Under the pieces are notes generated by a model. The model had not been told where the DNA came from. It saw nothing but the letters and a program-made list of their open reading frames with translations, and made no database searches. A stretch of DNA of 32,550 bases from Gemmataceae bacterium (lineage in GTDB: Bacteria; Planctomycetota; Planctomycetia; Gemmatales; Gemmataceae). Made by a program: the position numbers and the translations under genes. Location of the stretch: assembly GCA_022616435.1 (NCBI GenBank), contig JAKEET010000143.1, positions 1-32,550 of the forward strand, in the 5' to 3' direction. Shown here one piece after another: positions 22,877 through 30,262 of this stretch (position 1 is the first letter of the stretch; each line of letters opens with the position of its first letter).

Positions 22877-23190
22877 GGCTTCTATCCTATGGAATTTGCG
22901 GACCGGCCAGCCTGTCTGTCACACCCCAAACCGGCAAAATTCGTGCCGGAGCCGGCGTCCGGGGGCTTGGGCGGGCCGCACGTACGCCCTTTTCCGAAAA
23001 GCTTGCCATGAAAATGCACGTGGCGCCGCGATTGGCCCTCGCGGGACCCGCCCGGCGCCTGGTAAGTTGGATGCATCGTCTCCGATTCAGCCGTCGGACG
23101 GGATCTCGCTCCTGTCCAGCTCGAGGACAGGAGCGGAGTCCTGTCCGGCGATGCGGCCGAATCGCGCACTCCGAACTCCGGGAGCCGCTC
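22877..23190. other. 314-base divergent gap between the PhnD-type gene and the next secreted-protein gene
   Basis: No gene is supported. It contains a small palindrome CTTTTC-C-GAAAAG (22989-23001) and the large palindromic element at 23095-23147. Promoters for both flanking genes should be here, but I found no convincing -35/-10 pair. Confidence 0.45.
23095..23147. repeat. Large palindromic element, copy 2 of the dispersed family
   Basis: Arms of 23 bases at 23095-23117 and 23125-23147 agree at 19 positions around the loop AGCTCGA; the inner 11 pairs are perfect. Further out, CGATTCAGCCG (23083-23093) can pair with CGGCCGAATCG (near 23155-23165) past a bulge. The right arm reads GGACAGGA-GCGGAG-TCCTGTCC and is a self-hairpin, related to copy 1 at 10697-10718. 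It ends 43 bases before the ATG at 23191. Confidence 0.8.
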
Positions 23191-23640
23191 ATGTCGTTCG
23201 TGCATCAACTGTCCGCGAGCTTGGTTGTGGCCGCCTGGCTGCTGTCGTTGCCGGTTTCCGCGCCGGCCCAGGGCATGAAGAAAATGCCCACCTTTCCCAA
23301 AGAGTGGACGTGGAACCTCAAGGCTTTGGAGCAGGCGCCGCTCAAGGTCGTCAGCACCCACTACGATGCCAAGGCCCAGACGGTGTTCTGGGTGCTCGAG
23401 CTGGTCCGCGACCTGGACGTGTTCGAGGACCATGCCTACTGGGGCCCCGCCTACAAGGAAGGCCGCCGCACGCGTTTCCGTTTCGAGCTGCACGACGCCG
23501 ACGGCATCGTCCTCAAGACGGTGGAAGGGCGCTACGTCGGCGAATACGTCGCCAAGGCCGGCAAGCGTTTCGGGGCCGTGCTCGAGCTGCCGTTCGAGCT
23601 GGTGAAGTACATCAGGACGATTGAAGCAATCGGGAAGTGA
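23191..23640 (+). CDS. Small secreted protein of unknown function
   Basis: The 149-residue protein has a signal peptide (LSASLVVAAWLLSLPVSAPAQG) with likely cleavage near residue 27. The mature part is about 120 residues with alternating strands (LKVVSTHYDAKAQTVFWVLELVRDL ... TRFRFELHDADGIVLKTVEGRYVGEYV), which suggests a single beta-sandwich-like domain. It has no cysteine and I recognise no family. The ATG at 23191 has a GGGAG site about 6 bases upstream. A longer open frame upstream runs through the palindromic element and is rejected. A separate promoter precedes the next gene, so this one appears to be transcribed alone. Confidence 0.75.
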   Translation: MSFVHQLSASLVVAAWLLSLPVSAPAQGMKKMPTFPKEWTWNLKALEQAPLKVVSTHYDAKAQTVFWVLELVRDLDVFEDHAYWGPAYKEGRRTRFRFELHDADGIVLKTVEGRYVGEYVAKAGKRFGAVLELPFELVKYIRTIEAIGK

Positions 23641-23731
23641 ATGCGTTGCGGTGTGAAGAGGTGGAAACTGCTCTTCTTGCTCCCCATTTCCGCGCATCCA
23701 CGCATCCACGCACTCCCCGTATGAAATTGGC

Positions 23732-23760
23732 TTGACCCGCGGCGGCGTTCGGGTTATAGG
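23732..23760 (+). promoter_or_regulatory. Promoter of the patatin-like lipoprotein gene
   Basis: TTGACC (23732-23737) and TATAGG (23755-23760) are separated by 17 bases. They predict a start near 23767 and a leader of about 75 bases before the ATG at 23842. Confidence 0.6.
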
Positions 23761-23841
23761 ACCGCGCTGCCGGAGCGAAGATGGCGATAGAATCGGTCCG
23801 CGCCGACGTCGGCCAGTTTCGCTTGGGGGAGACGGGGACCT

Positions 23842-25173
23842 ATGGACTCGGCGTTGCGACCGGACCGCGCCACGGCTTACCGCGCCAGGGTTTACCGCGC
23901 CAGGGCTTGTCGAGTCGTGTGCCTGATGCTGGCCGGCCTGCTCTTGGCAGGGTGCGGGCTCATGCCGTCCGCGCGGCATGCGCCGCTCTACGCCCCGCGC
24001 TTTCCCGCCGAACCGTATCCCAAGATCGAGGCCACGGCCGTGGCGAGCCTGGCGGCCGCGGTGAACCAGTCGACCGGACTGGGTCAACATGGCCGCGTCG
24101 TCGGCGCCTCGCGCCAGCACAGCCCCCTGCCGCGAGCGCGGCCGCTGAACATCCTGGCGGTGAGCGCGGGCGGAGCGCATTGTCCGTTTGCCGCCGGGGC
24201 GCTGATCGGCTGGACAAAGTCCGGCCAGCGGCCCGCGTTTGACGTCGTGACCGGCACGAGCAGCGGCGCCCTCGTCGGCGCGTTCGCCTTCCTGGGCCCG
24301 AAGTACGACGACCAGCTCGAGTCGTTGTTCACGACGCTGGACACCGCCGACTTGTTCGACATTCGCCCCATCGGATACCTGTGGCGCGACGGCGCCCTGG
24401 CCTCGCCCCATCCGCTCGAGCGCCGCCTGGAGCGCGTCTTCAACGACCAGTTCATGAACGACCTGCGGGCCGCGCATGCCCAGGGGCGCCGGCTGTTCAT
24501 CGGCACGACCAACTTCGACACCAAGCGCCTGGTGGTGTGGGACGTGGGGGCGATCGCGTCGAGCGGCGATCCGGCCGCCGACATGCTGGTGCGGAAGATT
24601 TTCCTGGCCTCCACCACCTGGCCCGGGCTGCTGCCGCCGGTCGAATTCACGGTGCAGGACAAGAACGGCCAGTGGCGTCGCGAGCGTCACATCGACGGCG
24701 GCGCGGCGGCGCAATCCTTCGTCCGCTTCCCCCCCAACATCGACTGGCCCAACCCCGGCGAGCCCGCCCCCGGCTGGCTGACCGGCTCGAACCTCTACAT
24801 TGTGTCGTGCGGCAAGCTGTATCAGGCGGCGACGCCGGCGCCGAGCAGATTCATGGGCCGCATCATGAGCGGCGTGTCGTGCCTGACCAATTCCCTGGCG
24901 CGGGCCGACATGAGCCGGCTGCACACCTTGTGCGCCACGTCCGGGATGAAGTTTCACCTGCTGGTGATGCCGCAGGACTATCTCGGCGGCGAAGACAACA
25001 TCATGGAATTGAACGTGGCGACGCTGCGGCAGCTCTTCGACATGGGCCGGCGCAGGACGGCCGCCGGCCCGCCCTGGCGTCTGACGCCGCCCGACGTCGA
25101 GCCCGGCGAGGAAGATTCGCCGCGCGGGGCGATGCGGGAAGCGGGGAGCCGTCAAGTCAACATGGTCAAGTAG
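23842..25173 (+). CDS. Patatin-like phospholipase lipoprotein
   Basis: The 443-residue protein is a patatin-fold lipid acyl hydrolase. An Arg-rich start leads to a lipoprotein signal, CLMLAGLLLAGC, with the lipidated cysteine near residue 38, so it is probably anchored in a membrane facing the periplasm. The oxyanion-hole loop SAGGAHCPFAAG lies near residue 109. The nucleophile elbow GTSSGALVG is near 138-146, with the second Ser as the expected nucleophile. The catalytic-dyad aspartate is in HIDGGAAAQ near 284-292. The family usually cleaves fatty acyl esters of phospholipids; the native substrate here is unknown. The ATG at 23842 gives an unusually long basic start that contains a tandem repeat. 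No better start with a ribosome site was seen. A hairpin follows the stop. Confidence 0.87.
   Translation: MDSALRPDRATAYRARVYRARACRVVCLMLAGLLLAGCGLMPSARHAPLYAPRFPAEPYPKIEATAVASLAAAVNQSTGLGQHGRVVGASRQHSPLPRARPLNILAVSAGGAHCPFAAGALIGWTKSGQRPAFDVVTGTSSGALVGAFAFLGPKYDDQLESLFTTLDTADLFDIRPIGYLWRDGALASPHPLERRLERVFNDQFMNDLRAAHAQGRRLFIGTTNFDTKRLVVWDVGAIASSGDPAADMLVRKIFLASTTWPGLLPPVEFTVQDKNGQWRRERHIDGGAAAQSFVRFPPNIDWPNPGEPAPGWLTGSNLYIVSCGKLYQAATPAPSRFMGRIMSGVSCLTNSLARADMSRLHTLCATSGMKFHLLVMPQDYLGGEDNIMELNVATLRQLFDMGRRRTAAGPPWRLTPPDVEPGEEDSPRGAMREAGSRQVNMVK
23862..23905 (+). repeat. 15-base tandem repeat in the signal-peptide codons of the patatin-like gene
   Basis: The unit CTTACCGCGCCAGGG occurs at 23876 and 23891 (first base C or T), with a related 14-base copy at 23862. 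It encodes the reiterated Tyr-Arg-Ala-Arg in AYRARVYRARACR just before the hydrophobic core. Confidence 0.75.
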
Positions 25174-25189
25174 ACCCGTCTTGTTTAGC

Positions 25190-25208
25190 CCCGGTTCGAA
25201 GAACCGGG
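25190..25208 (+). terminator. Hairpin after the patatin-like gene
   Basis: CCCGGTTC-GAA-GAACCGGG is a perfect 8-pair stem with a three-base loop, 16 bases after the stop at 25173. No T-run follows it. Confidence 0.55.
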
Positions 25209-25315
25209 CCGGTCGCGCTCCGGAAGAAGGTTCAGGGGCCGCCGCGGAGATCGTGGACTTGTCGGCGCCGAGCGGTTAGGATAGTGGCGGGGAAGGCATT
25301 TCCAGGAGTCAATCC

Positions 25316-27025
25316 GTGCGAATCGTCAACCGTTTGCTGCCGGCGGCGGCGCTGGCTGTGTTGGTGTCCGCGCAAGGCCAGCTTCGGAGTCAAGGCTCGG
25401 GACAGCACAACGGGCACGCCGAAGCCAGCCGAAACGTGCAGCATGTCCTGAATAGGCAAGTGATCGAGAATAAGCATTTCGATGAAACGATGCCGCTCTC
25501 GAAATTCCTGGCCGCTTTGGAAAGTCAGATTGGGAAGACGAAGATTGCATTGCGGATCGACAAGGAAGCGTTTGGGGAACGATACGAGGAAGTCGCCGCG
25601 ACGCCGGTCAGTCTGCCGCCGTACCCCAAACAAATGCACTTCAGCATGGCCCTGAGGATCGCCCAGTCGAAACTCAAGTTCAAACACGACGTTCGTTACA
25701 CCCCAACGGCCCTTCTCATCACCACGCCGGAGCGAGCCCTCTATTCCGCCAGCTACGACATTCGCGCTGTCCTGGAGAAACCGGAAGCGATGTCATTCTA
25801 CCCCGCATGGGACGACTTCCGCGACACCGCGCGGCGCCGACAGGGCGATGCGCTTGCCAAGGCCGCGCAACTGGTGCAGATGATCGCGGCGACCGTGGAC
25901 CTGCCGCGCGACAAGGGCGCGCCGCATCGCGAGCCCCTCCAGGTCGTGAACGGCACTCGGTTGCTGGTCCACGCCAATGCCACCAAACATGCGGACGTCG
26001 AAGCGTTGTTGCAGGCCTTCCGCCGTCTCGGCGATCTCTGGGTGGTCGCCAGCGCCCGTCTTTATGAAGTCGATGAGGCCTTCTACACGCGAGTCAAGAA
26101 CGCCAAGCGATCGTCGCGTGAAGACCTGGAAGAAGAACAACAACGATTGGTGAGCGGCGTGCCCTCCAAGCACGAATCGCTCTTCAAGTTCCTCAAAGAT
26201 CACACGGTGGCGCTGGCCGGCGACGAAGTCAAGGTGGACAGCGGCTTTGAAGCGACCTTGCTGTCGAGGCATCAGGTGCTGAGTTGCCTTGCCGGTCCGG
26301 AGCAGTTTCGCAAGGGCCAGAAAGATCGCCAGACGGTGCTCGAAGGCATCGCCTTTGTCGGCGGCATTCACATCAGCTCTGATCGCCGCTATGTCCGCAT
26401 CAGGCTCACCGAGAAAGCGGCCGAACTCGATGCCATCGAGAAGCAGGAACTCGTCGTGGACAATGAAGGCAACAAAGTGATCGCGGAGACTCCGCTCCTG
26501 AAGGAGATCAATCATATCCACACCCGCGACATCCCCGACGGCGGCACGCTCCTCCTCCCCGTCCACTACCGCCCCCGCGAGCTGCGCGACAAGAACCGCT
26601 GGTGGGTCCTGACCATCACGCCGCGCATCGTCATTCCCGAGGAAGAGGACCACCTCCGGTTCCTGCGGCTCGAAGCGACGCTGCCCCTGATCGTCGCCGA
26701 CATCCTCAACAACCCTCAGCTGAAATCCGTCCGCGAGTTGTACGGCAGCCCCGGCGACAAGCGCTTCGCGCTCGTCAACAGCGCCGCCTGGACCTGGCCG
26801 AAGGAACTGAAGCTCGCCACGCCCGGCCGCCAGTTGACGCCGGCGACCAAGACCGGCCGCCGGCTGCTGGGGATTCGCGTGGAGCGCGTCGACGACGAGA
26901 TCACGGTCGGTCTGGTGAACGCCGGCGGCAGCGCGAACGGCGCGGTGGCCGGCAGCGGCACGATTCGCTACACGACGCGCGAGACGGAGAAGGGCTGGAC
27001 GGTCGCACTGGCGGAAGAGAAGTAA
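25316..27025 (+). CDS. Exported secretin-like protein
   Basis: The 569-residue protein has a short signal peptide (VNRLLPAAALAVLVSAQGQ, cleavage near residue 20). Its layout recalls secretins of type II/IV systems. Residues about 55-120 look like an STN/N0-type domain (DETMPLSKFLAALESQIGKTKIALRID). A region near 205-235 resembles a ring-forming N domain (VVNGTRLLVHANATKHADVEALLQAFRRL). Residues about 407-445 resemble the end of a secretin barrel (DGGTLLLPVHYR ... WWVLTITPRIVIPEEE). The final 120 residues are unlike secretins. Only parts of the core barrel are recognisable, so it may be a diverged relative that does not form a pore. The GTG start at 25316 is fixed by an AGGAG site 7 bases upstream. 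No other secretion gene is adjacent. A perfect palindrome begins 7 bases after the stop. Confidence 0.65.
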   Translation: MRIVNRLLPAAALAVLVSAQGQLRSQGSGQHNGHAEASRNVQHVLNRQVIENKHFDETMPLSKFLAALESQIGKTKIALRIDKEAFGERYEEVAATPVSLPPYPKQMHFSMALRIAQSKLKFKHDVRYTPTALLITTPERALYSASYDIRAVLEKPEAMSFYPAWDDFRDTARRRQGDALAKAAQLVQMIAATVDLPRDKGAPHREPLQVVNGTRLLVHANATKHADVEALLQAFRRLGDLWVVASARLYEVDEAFYTRVKNAKRSSREDLEEEQQRLVSGVPSKHESLFKFLKDHTVALAGDEVKVDSGFEATLLSRHQVLSCLAGPEQFRKGQKDRQTVLEGIAFVGGIHISSDRRYVRIRLTEKAAELDAIEKQELVVDNEGNKVIAETPLLKEINHIHTRDIPDGGTLLLPVHYRPRELRDKNRWWVLTITPRIVIPEEEDHLRFLRLEATLPLIVADILNNPQLKSVRELYGSPGDKRFALVNSAAWTWPKELKLATPGRQLTPATKTGRRLLGIRVERVDDEITVGLVNAGGSANGAVAGSGTIRYTTRETEKGWTVALAEEK

Positions 27026-27031
27026 ACTCTG

Positions 27032-27128
27032 GCGAGCGGCGCGGCGTGAGCCCGCCGTGTCGTCGGGGCGTCGCCGATTAACCTCCGGCAACCCCGACGA
27101 CACGGCGGGCTCACGCCGCGCCGCTCGC
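27032..27128. terminator. Perfect 37-pair palindrome between convergent genes
   Basis: Arms at 27032-27068 and 27092-27128 are perfectly complementary over 37 bases, with a 23-base centre. It fills the gap between the secretin-like gene (stop at 27025) and the flotillin gene (stop at 27136) and can act as a terminator in both directions. Each arm starts GCGAGCGGCGCGGCGTGAG on its own strand. Confidence 0.85.
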
Positions 27129-27135
27129 TTTCACG

Positions 27136-28740
27136 TTACTTCGCGGAACTTGCCGGCTCGCTGTTCGGCGTCGGCGCGCGGGCCGCCTTGTCCTCGAAGC
27201 GGGCGATGTACTCCGGCAACTCCACGCCGCCCACGTCCTTCAAGATCTGCATCATCGGCGGCAGGGTGCGGGCCAGGCTTTGCAGGAAGCCCGCCGTCGA
27301 GCTTTGGCCGTTCTGGCCGTTCTCCCAGACGATGACCTTGTCGAACTTGATGTTCGAGATCGCCTGGGCCGCGGTCGTGGCCAGCGTGTCGAGGTGCTCG
27401 AGCATCAATAATTGGAAGGCTTGCTGCGAGCCGCCGCAGGCGTCGATGATCCGCTTCAGGCCTTCGCCCTTCTTGGCCAGCATCTCGTACTGGCCGCGCG
27501 CCTCGGCGTCGAGCCTGGCGAAGATCGCCGACGCCTGGCCTTCGGCTTCGATGCGGCGCTTCTCGGCCTCGGCTTCGGCTTCGACGATGACCTTGGCCTT
27601 CTCGGCCTTGGCGGGGGCCTCGACGGCGGCGCGGCGCTCGGCCTCGATGCGCTCGGCCTGGGCCAGGGCGGCCTTGGTCTGGGCGCGGTGCTGGGCTTCC
27701 TGCACGGCCGCCTCGGCGGCGCGCTTGCTGGTTTCGCCCATTTGAAACGCTTCCGCCTGCCGCACCTGCAAAGTGGCCTGGGCGCTGGCCACCTCGGCCT
27801 GGGCAGTCGCTTCGCCGGCGATCGCCTTGGCGTTGGCATCGGCCAGGGCGATGCGCATCTTGCGCTCGGCGTCCTTGATTTGGGCATCGCGCTCGAAGGC
27901 CGCCGACTGCTCGCCGATCTTTTGTTCCTTTTCGAGGTCGGCCAGCTTGACCGCCTGTTCGCGCATGGCCTCGCGGGTGCCGATCTCGCGCAGCTTGGTC
28001 GCGTTGGCCACCTGGATCGCCTGTTCCCGATCCGCCTCGGCCACGCCGATGTGGCCCATCTTCTCCTGCACGGCCACGTCCACGGTCGCCTGCTGCACGG
28101 CCTGCGACGCCGCCTTGCGGCCAATCGCCTCGATGTAGCCCGATTCGTCGGTGATGTCGGTGATGTTGACGTTGATCAGCACCAGGCCGATCTTCTTCAG
28201 CTCCGGCTCGAGCGAGGTCTGGATGTTGTGCAGGAACTTGTCGCGGTCGCGGTTGATGTCCTCGATTCCCATCGAGGCGATCACCTGGCGAAGCTGGCCG
28301 AAGATGATGTCGCCGGCTTGCTGCTTGATCTCTTGAACGCCGAGGCCCAGGAGGCGGATGGCCGCGTTCTGCATGGTCTCCATGTCGGTGCCGATGGCCA
28401 CGGTGAACACGCTGGGCACGTTGACGCGGATGTTCTCCATCGACAAGGCGCCCTTGAGCGGGATCTCGATCTGCGTCGGCTCCAGGTACAGGTACGCGTA
28501 ATCCTGGACGAGCGGTAGCACCAGCCGGGCGCCGCCGTGCAGGCAGCGGGTGCCGGTGGGGCTGCCGGTGAACTTGCCGTAGATCACGAGGACGCGGTTG
28601 CTCGGGCAGCGCTTGTATCGGCGCACGAACAGCATCAGCACCGTGAAGAAGAACAGGACGGTGATGACGATGGCTGTCACCGCTTCCGCCGGCAGGTTGC
28701 GCAGCGTTTGCATCAAGTCGGCAAAAAGAATGCTATGCAT
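27136..28740 (-). CDS. Flotillin family (SPFH domain) membrane scaffold protein
   Basis: The 534-residue protein is a bacterial flotillin. One membrane helix lies at about residues 21-39 (VTAIVITVLFFFTVLMLFV). An SPFH domain follows at about 45-230 (RVLVIYGKF ... GLVLINVNITDITDESGYIEAIGRKAA). A long Ala/Glu/Lys/Arg coiled coil runs from about 230 to 430 (EAEAEAEKRRIEAEGQASAIFARLDAEARGQYEML), and a C-terminal oligomerisation region ends the protein. Flotillins organise membrane microdomains and help protein complexes form there. The ATG at 28740 is chosen for its GAGAGGAAAG ribosome site and because it lies inside the end of the upstream NfeD-like gene, overlapping by 8 bases. That arrangement means translational coupling, and NfeD-flotillin pairs are common in bacteria. 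A strong palindrome ends the transcript. Confidence 0.93.
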   Translation of the reverse strand: MHSILFADLMQTLRNLPAEAVTAIVITVLFFFTVLMLFVRRYKRCPSNRVLVIYGKFTGSPTGTRCLHGGARLVLPLVQDYAYLYLEPTQIEIPLKGALSMENIRVNVPSVFTVAIGTDMETMQNAAIRLLGLGVQEIKQQAGDIIFGQLRQVIASMGIEDINRDRDKFLHNIQTSLEPELKKIGLVLINVNITDITDESGYIEAIGRKAASQAVQQATVDVAVQEKMGHIGVAEADREQAIQVANATKLREIGTREAMREQAVKLADLEKEQKIGEQSAAFERDAQIKDAERKMRIALADANAKAIAGEATAQAEVASAQATLQVRQAEAFQMGETSKRAAEAAVQEAQHRAQTKAALAQAERIEAERRAAVEAPAKAEKAKVIVEAEAEAEKRRIEAEGQASAIFARLDAEARGQYEMLAKKGEGLKRIIDACGGSQQAFQLLMLEHLDTLATTAAQAISNIKFDKVIVWENGQNGQSSTAGFLQSLARTLPPMMQILKDVGGVELPEYIARFEDKAARAPTPNSEPASSAK

Positions 28741-29335
28741 GGACTTTCCTCTCCGATTCGAGCGCGGCCGCGACCTCAACGGTATCGGGGCCGACGACGC
28801 CGACGACGATGATGGGCATGCCGGTCGGCAGTTCTTGCTGGGCAGTCAGGGCTTGCAGCTCCAGGGTGCGATTGACCACGTTGACATGAACCTTGCCAAG
28901 GCCGGCCTTGGCGGCCGGGATGCTGACGTAGACGGCGCCGCGGCAGCCGACGGCGCGGTCGATGCGGACCGTGCCGTCGACGTTGAGCTTGTGCAACAGC
29001 CGCATGACCCAGCCGACCACGAAGAACGCGGCCAGGCCGGCGGCGACCGCGAGGCAGATGGTGGGCAGGTCATCCATGCCGGCATGACCCGCTGCCATCC
29101 CGGTGAGACCAAAAAACGCGGCGGCCGCCGACAGCGTGCGGATGGTGAGCATGCCGAACAGCCACGACGAGCCATGGTCGGTGGCGCCGTGATCGTGTCC
29201 GCCAACGTCGTGTCCGCCGGCGTCGCCGCCATGATCGGCGTCGTGATCGCCGCCCATGCCGAACAGGGTCAGCAGGAACTGGCAAACGATCAGGGTGCCG
29301 CCGACGATAGCGCAGGCTTGGAAGATCGTGTCCAT
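28733..29335 (-). CDS. NfeD-like membrane protein with His/Asp-rich loop, flotillin partner
   Basis: The 200-residue protein resembles the short NfeD-type partners of flotillins. A first membrane helix (about 4-26) is followed by a loop with six His and seven Asp between residues 30 and 54 (GGDHDADHGGDAGGHDVG). Helices at about 58-80 and 88-112 follow. A soluble domain at about 118-195 looks like the NfeD OB fold (GTVRIDRAVGCRGAVYVSIP ... GMPIIVVGVVGPDTVEVA). The ATG at 29335 has a GGAGA site; an ATG 21 bases upstream has weaker support. Its end overlaps the flotillin start by 8 bases, so both proteins are made together and probably act in the same membrane microdomain. The His-rich loop could bind zinc, nickel or copper, which is inference. 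Confidence 0.78.
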   Translation of the reverse strand: MDTIFQACAIVGGTLIVCQFLLTLFGMGGDHDADHGGDAGGHDVGGHDHGATDHGSSWLFGMLTIRTLSAAAAFFGLTGMAAGHAGMDDLPTICLAVAAGLAAFFVVGWVMRLLHKLNVDGTVRIDRAVGCRGAVYVSIPAAKAGLGKVHVNVVNRTLELQALTAQQELPTGMPIIVVGVVGPDTVEVAAALESERKVHA

Positions 29336-29572
29336 GGGTTCTCCGTCCAACGGCAAGGTAAAACGGCAAGCGTGTATGATGCGTCAGGCCGGGCACGCCT
29401 GTCAAATCGGTTTCGGGTCGGCAGCGTCAATCATGCGGCAAACCTTGCCGATCGTGCGGCCCCTGGCGGTTATGCCGCCGGAGGCGCCCATTCCGTTGCG
29501 GGGTCGTTTCACGATCTGATTCGCCCGCGAAGGCCGGGTATTTGCAGTCCGTGCCGCAATCCGTGTCTCTTT

Positions 29573-30058
29573 TCATATCTCTTTTGTCCCAGACGAGGGC
29601 GAAGACATTGCGGAACAGGCCTGATCACTCGTCCCGCGTCGCACGGCGAGCCACGATCCCCAGACGACGGTCACAGCGAAGGCCGCGACCACCGGCCAGC
29701 GGTAGGGCGCGACCACTTCCCGGCGAAACACGGCGCCCAGGGCGCCCGCGCTGACGATCGGAAACGCCAGCCAGATCAGGCGCGTGGACCACCGCGGCGT
29801 TGCCAACGCGCCGGCCACGATCAGCAACAGCGCCGTGTGAAAAATCACGAAGGCGGGCGGGTTCCGCGACCAGGCGCCCACGAGCGACCACTCCAGCCGG
29901 TGATGCCACACCAGCGCGACATGCGCCACCGCGACCGCCGCCAGGGTGAGCGTCACGGGTCGCGCCGCCGGTCCCTGGCGCACCATCCCCAGCAGCGTCC
30001 GTCCGCACAGGAGCACGTACGCCGCGTAGGCCAGGCCGAACGTAATCGCTTCAATCAT
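29573..30058 (-). CDS. Small integral membrane protein of unknown function
   Basis: The 161-residue protein has about five hydrophobic segments (near residues 4-24, 33-50, 68-86, 92-110 and 120-140) and a hydrophilic tail ending SSPSSGTKEI. A Trp-His-His at about 51-53 follows the second segment. I do not recognise a family. The ATG at 30058 is the only start that keeps the first helix; its ribosome site is weak. A TACAAT at 30107-30102 on the minus strand, about 45 bases upstream, may be its -10 element, without a clear -35. It lies alone between the NfeD-flotillin operon and the divergent ABC transporter genes. The 237 bases between it and the NfeD-like gene (29336-29572) contain nothing I can identify. 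Confidence 0.65.
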   Translation of the reverse strand: MIEAITFGLAYAAYVLLCGRTLLGMVRQGPAARPVTLTLAAVAVAHVALVWHHRLEWSLVGAWSRNPPAFVIFHTALLLIVAGALATPRWSTRLIWLAFPIVSAGALGAVFRREVVAPYRWPVVAAFAVTVVWGSWLAVRRGTSDQACSAMSSPSSGTKEI

Positions 30059-30152
30059 GTTGCCATGCCGCCATGGAACCCTGGACGGCGAAACCGCGCG
30101 TATTGTAGCATTCAGTTAAGGGATTCACAGTCCCGCGGTTCGTTGTTTGAAC

Positions 30153-30238
30153 GACGAAGCGGCTCGTAGACGAAGCGGCTCGCTTCGTCGGTCGGCAACG
30201 ACAACCCTGGCCGGATCGACGAAGCGGGCCGCTTCGTC
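30153..30238. repeat. GACGAAGCGG palindrome cluster upstream of the ABC transporter
   Basis: Three related copies occur. A half copy GACGAAGCGGCTCG is at 30153-30166. A hairpin GACGAAGCG-GCT-CGCTTCGTC is at 30169-30189. A near-continuous palindrome GACGAAGCGG-G-CCGCTTCGTC is at 30218-30238. The last ends 25 bases before the ATPase start, so it lies in the leader or promoter region. Confidence 0.8.
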
Positions 30239-30262
30239 TGCGTGTTTCCGTAGAAACTCCTC

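Noticed and set aside
20198..23011. Open frame of about 937 codons on the plus strand opposite pstS, arsR and the PhnD-type gene
   Set aside because: All recognisable domains, ribosome sites and signal peptides are on the minus strand, and the plus translation has no family features.
22882..25155. Open frame of about 757 codons on the minus strand opposite the secreted protein and patatin-like genes
   Set aside because: The patatin motifs and lipoprotein signal are on the plus strand. This frame is a by-product of base composition.
25793..27103. Open frame of about 436 codons on the minus strand opposite the secretin-like gene
   Set aside because: It has no ribosome site or domain, and it crosses the end of the secretin-like gene into the perfect palindrome.
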